Shown: positions 1 through 8,732 of the stretch, piece after piece
Numbering within the stretch: position 1 is the first letter of the stretch
Layout: the number at the start of each line of letters is the position of its first letter
Assembly: GCA_027596035.1 (NCBI GenBank)
Contig: JADGJA010000263.1
Span: 1-27,102 of the forward strand
Source: Thoreauomyces humboldtii
Lineage: Eukaryota; Chytridiomycota; Chytridiomycetes; Spizellomycetales; Powellomycetaceae
Direction: 5' to 3'
DNA: 27,102 bases
Program-made: the position numbers and the translations under genes
The notes under the pieces: model-generated
Seen by the model: only the letters and a program-made list of their open reading frames with translations
Database searches by the model: none
What the model was told of the DNA's origin: nothing

Positions 1-479
1 GGCGTAATGGGGAGGGGGGACGAAACCGTCATTATGTGAGTAAAGCCCCCCTCCTCATGCTCAGGCTTTCAGGGTTACACGGTCGGGCTTTCCTGTCAAT
101 CAACGCGCTCAGGACGTCCTCCCGCCGATGGGGTTTCCCTATCACCTCAGATGGGATGGAAGTGAGGGTGGATGGACCGACGAGCGTCAAACCACTCGTT
201 CCAGGTCAGTGGCTGTCGATGCTCTGTGGTCACGTTCCGGTTCTGTTTTCGTTGCGTCAGTCTTCCGAACGAAGAAGGAAGGGATCATGGTATTGAAAGG
301 GGAGAAGGAAGGAGAAGATGAGGCTACGTAAGAAGAGATGTAAGGTAAAACGATCGAAACATAAAGGTGCGATATGAGGAGAATGAAAGACGACTACAGC
401 CCGATGGGAAGGTATCCGAGTGCGCCCGCTGACAGAAGGACATCGATAGCTCTGGCGCAAGAAGCCGGGACATTCCATC
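1..479. other. Window edge, no gene recognised
   Basis: This stretch lies 3' of the minus-strand Derlin-like gene. The open frames here are short, overlap one another on both strands and resemble no family I know. It probably holds the 3' untranslated region of that gene and intergenic DNA. Confidence 0.5.
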
Positions 480-1841
480 TCACCCATCCAACTCCACCAA
501 CCGGATCCCCGCCAACTCATGCTCCCTGTATCTGTTCCCCCTGCTTCGTTCCTCCCTCCGTCCTGCCCCATCGTTCGCATCCCCCAGGACCGTGGGGGCA
601 AAGAACCCACGCACGGCATCGACGGTGGATCGCGGGGTGGGAGTCGGTTCGACCACGCCGGCGCGAACGGCACCCGTCCTCCCCGCGGCCCTCTGAGCCC
701 AGTCGACCCACGACGTTGCCGTGTCGTACAGCCAGTCCACCGCGTTCTCCCCGTCGTCTCTCCTCAGGTCCATGATCTTGCCGACGACGACCGCGGCGAC
801 GAGACCCTTGAGCATCTCCTTCCATGCGGCGAAGGCGCCGAGGGCGCACAGGGCGAGGGGCAGGTAGACGGGTCGGACGGGAAGGACGCCGAAGACGGTC
901 ATGGTGTTGGTTGGGGTCGTGATGGCCCACAACCATCTCAACGCGTGTTCCATGCTGGGATACAGCGAATACGGAAACAGGAGAAGACTGCTCGCGGACA
1001 TCAACCCACCGGCGGCACCGCCACCGCCGCCACCACCCAGGGTGACGCCGATGGGAGCCTTGTAGATGACGAGCTCGATGCCGACGAGGACCAGTCCCGA
1101 GAGGATCTGAGCTCTGAGGTATCTGTTGTCCAGGACCAGCCACTCCAGGACCGTCTTTCGAGTCCCGTCCCTCCGGGTCCGGTTCCTTCCCTCGCGGACC
1201 ACGATGCCGTGTTTCACCACGTCGCCTTCTCCGTCGAACCAGCGTTCGAGGGGAGCCTGCCAGTACAGCATCCCCACCGCGCTCTTGACGACGTCCACGA
1301 CGTTGAGTCCCAGCACGCCGAACCCCGTGAAGCCTCTCCAGAGCTGCCATCTCGGGGCGAGGAGGAGACGCGGGTGGAAGAGGATGCCGCGGTAAGGGGT
1401 CAGACCGACGAGGTGGGTGACGTGGAGTCCCAGTCCGAGGATGATCTGTAGGGAAGTGTGGGGGGAGGATCGGAGGAGAGTGTGGAGGTGGGTTCCGACC
1501 TGAGCGGGTGAGGTTCCGGTGAGGGTCGTGAGGGTGGTGACGAGGGAAAGGATGGTGGACGTTGGATCGTTTCCTCCTAGTATCCGACTCCCCCGGTCGG
1601 TGGTATCGTTTTGGTTCAGAGTCCTGGTCCCCCTCGTTGTCGTGCTGGCGAGGTGGTGCGGTGGAAGCGATATGGAGGCGAGTCCTAGGTTTGTGAGGTG
1701 GGAGCTGCGAGAGAACAAGGCGTGCAGGTCTGAGCCGACTGGTGAGCACGATCCAGCACGTCCTCGTCCTCCCCCTCCATCATCATCGTCGTCCCCGTGA
1801 GACGTCAACGGCGATAGGTGACTGTCTGTGCGGCGGTGCAT
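480..1841 (-). CDS. Derlin (Der1)-like ER membrane protein, divergent
   Basis: A single uninterrupted reading frame of 453 codons. Residues about 131-175 form a hydrophobic segment followed by LTPYRGILFHP and WQLWRGFTGF, matching the first loop of Derlins, where a short segment after TM1 leads to the conserved 'W-R' motif. Residues about 295-357 (RPVYLPLALCAL, then a hydrophobic stretch ending VVVGKI) match the Derlin 'APYLPW...GxxxGH' C-terminal membrane helices. Derlins are rhomboid pseudoproteases that move misfolded proteins out of the ER for degradation. This copy is much longer than the usual 200-260 residues. It has about 130 extra N-terminal residues, including an Asp run and a Gly-rich stretch, a Gly7 run at about 269-275, and a basic tail of about 90 residues. 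The true start may lie downstream of 1841, and the N-terminal part may contain an unrecognised intron. The family call rests on two matched segments. Confidence 0.6.
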   Translation of the reverse strand: MHRRTDSHLSPLTSHGDDDDDGGGGRGRAGSCSPVGSDLHALFSRSSHLTNLGLASISLPPHHLASTTTRGTRTLNQNDTTDRGSRILGGNDPTSTILSLVTTLTTLTGTSPAQVGTHLHTLLRSSPHTSLQIILGLGLHVTHLVGLTPYRGILFHPRLLLAPRWQLWRGFTGFGVLGLNVVDVVKSAVGMLYWQAPLERWFDGEGDVVKHGIVVREGRNRTRRDGTRKTVLEWLVLDNRYLRAQILSGLVLVGIELVIYKAPIGVTLGGGGGGGAAGGLMSASSLLLFPYSLYPSMEHALRWLWAITTPTNTMTVFGVLPVRPVYLPLALCALGAFAAWKEMLKGLVAAVVVGKIMDLRRDDGENAVDWLYDTATSWVDWAQRAAGRTGAVRAGVVEPTPTPRSTVDAVRGFFAPTVLGDANDGAGRREERSRGNRYREHELAGIRLVELDG

Positions 1842-1919
1842 GTCTGTGGGCTACGGTCGGAAAATGGCAATGTGGCGGGAAGTACAACCGCAAGGGGAAC
1901 ACGGGAGAAAAAAGAAGGC

Positions 1920-1985
1920 ACGCACACTGACTGAGACTCGAACCGGTGACTTCCGCCGTGCGGGAAGGCTGTCAAAAAAAAGGTG
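1920..1985 (-). other. tRNA-like remnant (B box plus anticodon-arm-like sequence)
   Basis: Read on the minus strand, this stretch contains GGTTCGAGTC, a good match to a Pol III B box. Just upstream is an anticodon-arm-like sequence (GCCTTCCCGCACGGCGG) reminiscent of a valine tRNA. No A box or 5' half is present, because a poly-T run precedes it, and the T stem does not pair. It is best read as a degenerate tRNA-derived fragment, perhaps part of an old SINE, and not as a working tRNA. Confidence 0.25.
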
Positions 1986-2281
1986 CCCCGAGTGCGATGT
2001 CAGTTACGGTCTTACGATTGCTGAATCCGTGAAGGCGCACCCGCCGGCCTAGCGGTGGCCAAGAACCAACCTTGTTGCCAGTGGTCTAGCACGCCTTGCC
2101 TATATCCTGTATCCTATATCGTCCCCCATTTGGTTCCAACGGTGGCCCACCTCCCCGACCTTCTGTCCGAACGGATCGGACACCCACGGGTTTCGGCAGA
2201 CCTCCCCGCCGCTGTCAGTTCCGCAGCAAACGAGGCTTGCCTCGGCTTATCACGCGCATGCTATCTTCTGTCAACAAGAAA

Positions 2282-2488
2282 CTGACCAATGGCTCAGTGG
2301 TTAGTGCCCCCCAGCTCACCCTGGAGGCCGCGGGTTCAAATCCCGTGGGGGTCTGGCACTCGGACCCAGCTAAACTGAGTGAGCCCCTGGGTGAGCTGGA
2401 CGCGGGGATAGTAACGGGTTAATGCAGCCAAGCCCGTCCAAAGCCGGGGACCTCAACAAGAGGGATGCAGATCGGCCTTTATTTTTTT
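2282..2488 (+). repeat. tRNA-derived SINE-like Pol III unit
   Basis: An A box (TGGCTCAGTGG, 2290-2300) and a perfect B box (GGTTCAAATCC, 2333-2343) have tRNA spacing, with a pairing T arm. The acceptor stem pairs only over about 4 bp and the anticodon arm is imperfect. The sequence continues about 130 bp past the tRNA-like part and reaches a T7 run in a T-rich tail (2480-2488), a natural Pol III terminator. A tRNA-like head, an unrelated body and a T-rich end are the layout of a SINE. A mature tRNA would stop near 2355. No flanking target-site duplication was confirmed by eye. Confidence 0.45.
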
Positions 2489-3050
2489 ATTTCGACTTTT
2501 TGTCTTGGCTTGGCTCTGACCAGAAACTGATTGTCGACAGCGTTGGAAAAGACAGAGAGGGCCTATGGGCCGATGGGCCGATGGGGCAGCAGTATCACGA
2601 TGGCGACAGGCGACATACGCGCAGATGCATGTGGCTGCAAGCATGCGGAAGCCGATACCCGTGGATGAAGACCGCCGCGAAGCAAGCTCCGCTCAGCGGG
2701 GACCTTGGGAAATCCAAAAATCCAAAAGAGGTCAAGATGATATTTTCTTCAAGGCTCAACTGCGTTGTTTAATAATGCTTCATGGGACCATTCTTGCGAG
2801 CTGTTTTGTTCCCCTGGTCCACGCTACCGGTATCCATTATTCGTGTCCTCCCATGTTACCCCGGTAGTGATGCTCCCATCCGGTCCTGTCCGACCGGATA
2901 CCGATCTCCCAATAGTAGCACGGTAACGCACTAGATACAAGGCGTCTTCCTCCCACTCAGCTCAGCCTATCCTAACCCGAACCAAGCAACCCCCTCAGGC
3001 TCAATAGTCCACCGCCCATCCGTTACTGCGAAACGAAGAAACCACAAGAG
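2489..3050. other. Intergenic, no gene recognised
   Basis: The stretch between the SINE-like unit and the stop codon of the CHIP gene has several overlapping short open frames and no recognisable protein. It should include the CHIP 3' untranslated region. Confidence 0.5.
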
Positions 3051-4380
3051 TCAGTTTCCCCACTGCCCCCACCTCTTCGCGCTGAACGAGCAACGCGCAA
3101 CCCACTTTGACAGGAATTCATCGATGGCCTCCTTGAGGGCCAGGTTCGGAACCAGGTCCTTCTCGGACATGGGTAGTCGGGTGAGGGGATCAAAGTGACC
3201 GATCTTTCGGAGGTGGGAGAGGATCTCTGATCGGTCGTAGGTGATTCCCGAGGGCGTCACGACGGGATCCGTCATCACGTCGAACGAGATCTACAAAAAA
3301 GTGAACGTGGTCTGATCAGGACGGGTTGAGTGGGAGTTCACGGGCCTTGCAAGGTGCCCATACCTTTCCGACATAGCAGTCAGGAACTTCTCGTCGCTGG
3401 GGAGTTCCGGTTTGCATCAGTGTGAGAACCGCATGCAGGGATCTAAACGTCCACCACGCGACCGATACGCTGCTACCTTTCCCTGATCATCCTCCGCTCT
3501 CGTGAACAAGCCAGTGATCTGCGATAATCGGTCGTCCTACGGGTAAATCATTAGTGTTCGATCCTAGGCACGCCAGATACCGTCAAAGGACAACGACAAG
3601 TATCTTACAAACTGCTCGTTGGTGCTCGAGATATCCACACGATTTCCAGGATCCAACTGCCCGATCTGTCTACAAACGACAACTCTCACTCATCAATATC
3701 GTTTCATGAACAGATCGAAAGGAAGCCCCTTGCGTGCCTCACCTTTGTCGGTCCCGCTGCACGAGCGCGCTGAGGTATCTATGGAGATCAGAGTCCTCGT
3801 TCCGTCGTTTGGCATCCAGGATCTCCCACTTTCGCTTCTTCGCCGACACGAGCGTCTTTCCGACCTCTTCGGGAGACAGAACCTTCTGTTCTACAGCCAA
3901 CGCATGAGCTGACGAAAACAAAAGAAAGAACGGTATGAGCCAACCACAAACCCACAAGTCCCATAGCAGTTTTCCGCTAGGGTCGTCCCCCGCTTTCACC
4001 TTTCCGAAGAGCAGAGACAGCAGCATCCAACCGTTCATCATCCAACAACAGTGCCTGTCCTAACAGATAATAAGCCTTCGCTGACGGAGTGTCACAAAAC
4101 AACGTTCAGCGGTGACATTTCCCACTCCACTCGCACACCCCCGTGAAAAAACGAAAAACTCACCGAACTTGACGTCCAACTCTATCGCCTTCTCGGCGTC
4201 CGTCACAGCAGGGACACTGTTCCCCAGTCTGATGTGGCACAACGCCCTGTTCGTGTAGTACGTGGGGACGTCGGGTCGTCTGACGATGGCTATGCCGTAC
4301 TCCTGTATTGCCTGGGTGTAGAGTTGCTGGGTGAAGAACTCGTTGCCCTTCAGCTTGTGGGAATCGGCCGTCGTAGCCAT
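3051..4380 (-). CDS. STUB1: CHIP/STUB1-type TPR and U-box E3 ubiquitin ligase
   Basis: CHIP binds the C-terminal tails of Hsp70 and Hsp90 through TPRs and ubiquitinates their clients through a U-box. Seven exons join in frame with GT-AG borders: 4380-4164, 4080-4000, 3908-3743, 3669-3609, 3536-3477, 3396-3364 and 3290-3051, giving 285 residues (human CHIP 303). The TPR region is residues 1 to about 105, including KLKGNEFF, YTNRALCHIRLGN and KAYYLLGQAL. A charged helical hairpin follows (KKRKWEILDAKRR, SDLHRYLSALVQRD). The U-box is about 200-270, with VMTDPVVTPSGITYDR, GHFDPLTR and VPNLALKEAIDEFL. Exon 6 is only 33 nt. The last 18 residues (from VARCSF) do not match the family's usual short acidic end, so the final exon end could differ. 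The start is the first ATG before the TPR. Confidence 0.93.
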
Positions 4381-4774
4381 TCCGTTCCGAGCGTTCCCCC
4401 CGGCTGCAGCTGGAGTGCAACTGTGAGGGTTGGAGTAATGCCTGCGAATGCGGACCGCTCTGTGGAGGGTCAAAGAACCCGATATTTGTCATAGGATTCG
4501 TGGCGCAATGATTGATCTGAATCGGTCGGCACCCGTGCGCAGCAAAAGGAAAGAGAAACCGGCTTCAGGTGCAGACTCTCGGGTTGCGAGCAAGCTGGCG
4601 TGATAAGATGTCATTTTGTCCGGATCAACATAATGTACAGTATCGATATCAATGGTGACAAAGAAGAGAAAAAAACAGCTGATGTGAGGGGTGAGGGGAA
4701 AAGGATGATGACAGGAAGGCAAAGCTTCCGGCAAGAAGGAGGGAGAGGGGGAGGGCTGGAGCACAGCTCTTTCG
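4381..4774. promoter_or_regulatory. Upstream region of the CHIP gene
   Basis: This 394-bp gap separates the CHIP start codon from the 3' end of the next minus-strand gene, so it must hold the CHIP promoter and the neighbour's 3' untranslated region. It contains one TGTACAGTA (4634-4642), a motif repeated in other gaps of this window. A purine-rich stretch covers about 4660-4760. No TATA box is convincing. Confidence 0.35.
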
Positions 4775-7269
4775 TCAAAATGCTCGCATGGTATAGTTCC
4801 CAACCGGATCCAGACACTCTGGACTCAGAGCATAGCAAGTGCAAGGATCGTCGGATGAGCACATGACCGCTCTCGGGACCCTCACTGTCAACCACAGGAG
4901 CACCAGCAACCCCATGGTGATCATCGAAAAGATGAGGAAGATGTTGAACCTGAACCTGTAGGGTTTCGTTTCCCCCCAGACCTTGAGGAGGGGTAGATGT
5001 TGGAGGTGGTTTGTGTTGGTGAACATGTACACGAGGTCGAACAGGGTACCGACCCCCACCGAGAACACGATCGCCTCGATCAACGTGTCGGTCGTCATGT
5101 TGTCAGCTGCGTGCGGCGGCAAAGAGCGTCAGTTGAGAGAATGATAATTGAGGGTAAACGCAAAGTGTCGGACACCGTATGAAAAGATCGCAGACATTAC
5201 CTGCATAACCCAACATGAACGTGTTCTGCAAGCCCAGGAACGCGTAGACCATGTACGGTGCAAAGAGGTTGGCGGAGGTGTCCATGACGACCTCGATCTG
5301 CAGTTCCATGCTCCGCAGATACTTTTGTTGATTTACATCGAATGGAACCTTGAACAAATGACAGACGAACCGATCTCTTAAGAGAACCGTCTGTCGGGAC
5401 GCGTATCGAGCGAGGTTGTGGACGAAGGCTCCCAGAAGAACCTCCTGCCAGGATCCTAGTTCCGTCAGCATGGCGGTTGCCATGGTGCTCATGTGAGCCT
5501 GTCCGTGGGCGATGGTGAGGGTTTGAAGGACGTCGATCCAGCGACGTTTCGTCCGGTACGCGATCAGGAGGTGACAAGGAGTCATACATAGGAGCTCGAA
5601 ATAGAGGGGGTGGAAGAGAGCCCGCCAGAAGAGCTTGCCGGTGGTCGAAAGACTCGCATACACTGGCATCTTGAGGAAACATAAAATGTTGGCGAAAAGC
5701 TTTCTGAGAAGAATTCCCCACCGATGTAACGACTCACGAGCCATATTCCGTAGACCACCGCGCTGACCGCCACGATGCCTTCGCTGACGGTGAACACCAA
5801 CGCCTCCGTGAGCCGAAGACGCCTGACCTGAGCCTTCGTGAACGCCTCGTCGAAAGGGCCAGCACCCAGGTATCCGAAGGAGAGTGTCATCCTGAAAAAA
5901 AAACCCCCCATTTAGCTTGAGCAAGCGGTAACTGTTTGCGAAAAATCAACTCGGAGACTCACGTCACATATGTAATCAAAAGCAGAAATGCGTCTGTCAC
6001 CAAAATGAAGGGAATGTAAGAAACGGCGCGCGTCGTTCATGCCATTCGTGACGACTTCCAGCCGGCACTCACCTCCATACCACCAGTAATAAGCCATCTC
6101 GCTCCTCCACAATCCTAGCATGACGAGAACGACGCCTATGGAGACAACGATTCCAACCACGCCGATGCGGGACTCCTTCCACCGCTTCCACCCGTACATG
6201 CTCCAGAACTGGATGACGACGAACAGAACGAGGGAAGTGATGAAGGTTACGGCGGAGAGGATGGCGTACATGGGCGAGTTGAGATACGGTTTGGTAGTTC
6301 CGTAGCCTGTCTGGGCTTTGTAGAACGTGTCATCCGACCAGGGCAGATGGCTGACACCCACTATAATCTAGCAGTCGAGAGGAGGTCAGCCATAGTCGAA
6401 GTTTCGATGTTTTTCGTGGTCCCGGAACGTGTTTCACTTACCGGAAAAGCGAAAGCGGCGATGACAAGAGCGACCAGAACGAACTGGCCATAGTTGAGGA
6501 GCAGCTTCCATCGCCAAGCCGTTTGCAGTTCCGGATCCGCTCCCGGTGTCACGGGCGGTTCGTCAGAGGGGGGAGACGCCTGCATCTCCAGATCCAAGGC
6601 GAACCGCGACTTCATGATCCTGGACAAAAACCCCGCTTCCCGCAGTTGTCCCTCTTTCCCCTTCATGATGACAGCTTTGGATGGACGACGACCCGTGCTG
6701 TTGGCGCTGGACGGTCCGTCCTCTTCCTCGCCGTCCTGGAAAGACAGGTCCGTCGCGCCGGTTGCCGTCGCGGTATCGACCGATCTCATGAGAGTCACGC
6801 CGGGACTGTCCGTAACGTCGATGATATGAATGGGAGGAGGAGAAGGCGTGGACGCCCTTTCGATGAGCAGAGGCGATGCGGTCCAGTTGACAGCTTCGCG
6901 AGCGTGGGGTCGGAGCGGCCGGGTGGAGGAACGTGACCCGTAGGAGGAAGTCCTGCTGGATCGCATGGATGGGAACTCTGACGGAAGGGGTGTGGTGGGT
7001 GGTCTCGGAATGAACAGGTCGGCAGACTCTTCGCCGTTCTCGTCCTCTGAGGTCTCCCAGCCGTCGTTGGACGACCGGCTCGGGTACGGTGCGTCCCCCG
7101 ATGCCACCGCCCTCGCGCTTCTCGTCGTTTGCATCTTCCGGTCCGGTATCAGCGTTGCCGATGTGGGGAGCAGGTGACGGTCCAGACTGGTGGTTGGTGG
7201 TTGAGTCCCTAAGGAAGCCATTCTCTGAGTTCCTGAGTCGCTGAGTCGCTTCGCGGTCCGGTCGAGCAT
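4775..7269 (-). CDS. Multi-pass membrane protein of unknown function
   Basis: I do not recognise the family. Six exons join in frame (7269-6442, 6367-6073, 5993-5963, 5891-5738, 5669-5201, 5106-4775) for 702 residues. Residues 1 to about 250 are a hydrophilic, Ser/Pro/Arg-rich and presumably cytosolic N-terminal region. At least seven hydrophobic segments follow. The first are near 257-276 (FVLVALVIAAFAF), 310-330 (AILSAVTFITSLVLFVV), 344-363 and 377-392, and the last is the FNIFLIFSMITMGLLVLLWL segment near the C terminus. A Cys-rich tail follows it (CSSDDPCTC, then PEC). Exon 3 is only 31 nt. Without it the frame runs into a stop, so it is well supported. The 5' border of exon 5 uses an AAG acceptor and is less certain. 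The start chosen is the ATG of MLDRTAKR; an in-frame ATG at 7377 would add 36 residues. Confidence 0.75.
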
Positions 7270-8732
7270 GTTGAGCTGCCCACCATGAGGTAAGCTTGCC
7301 GGCCGAATAAACCAACCTCCCTGTGAGAACTTCCGCCTTTTTTCAACCTTTCCGCGGCGACGGGGAGGGGCATGCACGCTTAAAAGTGAGAAGCATCAGA
7401 TCGAGCCGCGGCGACGGGGTTGCTATTTTTGGAGGACCGCCGGGAGGGCGAAGTGACCCCGCATTGGCGCCGGCAGGAATGGGGGTGGGACCTGGAGAGG
7501 ACAGGGAAGCCCATGCTACAATTCCCTCCCGTTCTTCTTGCACGACCTTTTCCGCATGCTCGTGAGGGAAGCGTATTCCATTCACGCCGGTTGGTGGTGT
7601 GGGTGGTGGTGGATGGTAGATGTCCCGAGGGGTGGTGGTGCCTTTTTTTCGTTGTCGTGACATCGCGATGAGTCACACACACACACGCGTCAGGGATGCA
7701 CGATTGACGGGATGGCTGTGCTCCTGACTCGGGGACCTTCCAAGTACAAATATCATCCCACGAGTAAAGGCTATTTCTGGCAATGCGATAATGCGTCAGA
7801 TTCTCTGTGAGCAAGTGTTGACCGAGGGGCTTCGCCGGTGCAAAGGGGTCGAAGTACCTTAAAGGTCCGCTTGATGTTGTATTTTCTTATGGGTGTACAG
7901 TACGCAGCGGTCTTCACAGCCCCCAGCCAAGGCCCACAGCCAGCTGTCTCGGGCATGGGAAGCACGCACCCAGATCCAACTCGCGAGACAAAAAGAGTTC
8001 AGGCTCCAGACCCAGTACTTCCTGCCGCTCAACCCCCCCAGGTACTGTACAGTATGCCGATCCCGTCGGTATGATCGTTCCAAGATTCTCCGCTCGCAAC
8101 ATCCCCGACATTAAAAAAAACCCCCTACCTGACCCGCGATCCCTTTCGCTGGGGACGAGTGGACGCAGACATTGAATGTACCTGGCAAGCCGCTGTCGAC
8201 AACTTCCAGGGTCACTTCCAAGTCCGCAGCAGACGATAACAGCAGACGAGGCGAAGGAGGATCGAGAGTTCACTCTTGCATGATATGTGCGACCGGGCAT
8301 GAAATGCGGGATGCAAACTGGAAGTTCAAAGCGTCGAAGTACTTTTGGACAGCACGGCTCTGGATGTTCCTCCCAAGGTTCATGGCGAACCAGCGGTGCA
8401 AGATGGCTTCCATCAACGTGGATATCATGGGGGGGGGGGAAGAAAAAACGGGTAAGTTGCCGCCAGTCAGCGGATGCACCGAGATCCTCACAGTAGACGA
8501 ATTGCTTTTCCTTGATGGATGGTTGTTCTTTCTTTTCTACCAAAATAGATGCTCGCAAATAAAGTCCCAACCGGCATATCACAAGAGAAGGAAAGCGACG
8601 GGGATGTAGTTCCAGTCCCATGACGCATGTCCACTTCCCTTCCCTTCCCCTCCCATGCATCTCAAAACACACGCAGTCCCCTCAAATCCTCTGTTTTTTC
8701 CGTCCTTCGATTCCCCTTTGGTTCCCTTTTTT
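7270..8732. other. 1.46-kb intergenic region, possible unresolved small gene
   Basis: It holds the upstream region of the membrane-protein gene and the 3' end of the ABCG gene. Two plus-strand frames look somewhat protein-like: one ending at 8036 with RQKEFRLQTQYFLPLNPP just before a CAG|GTACTG donor, and one at 8075-8239 with YLTRDPFRWGRVDADIE. I could not join them in frame with a normal intron, and antisense frames over the same bases are also open. A minus-strand frame (7914-8672) is open for 252 codons but resembles nothing known. A short CA repeat lies at 7674-7686 and a G10 run at 8430-8439. I leave the region unannotated as coding. Confidence 0.3.
8043..8054. promoter_or_regulatory. 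Perfect 12-bp palindrome TACTGTACAGTA
   Basis: The sequence is identical on both strands, as expected of a site for a dimeric DNA-binding protein. Its half TGTACAGTA recurs at 7894-7902, 4634-4642 and 11798-11806, all outside coding exons. No factor can be named. Confidence 0.3.

Noticed and set aside
519..1451. 310-codon plus-strand ORF opposite the Derlin-like gene
   Set aside because: Its composition is low-complexity and charged, with no domain. It is an antisense shadow of GC-rich codons in the minus-strand gene, which has clear membrane-protein signatures.
2289..2355. Functional tRNA gene
   Set aside because: A and B boxes are good, but the acceptor stem pairs over only about 4 bp and the anticodon stem is mismatched. 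The unit also continues to a distant poly-T, so SINE-like is the better call.
7914..8672. 252-codon minus-strand ORF between the membrane protein and ABCG genes
   Set aside because: Open frame only. No domain, odd Cys/Arg/Pro-rich composition, and other frames are equally open over the same bases.
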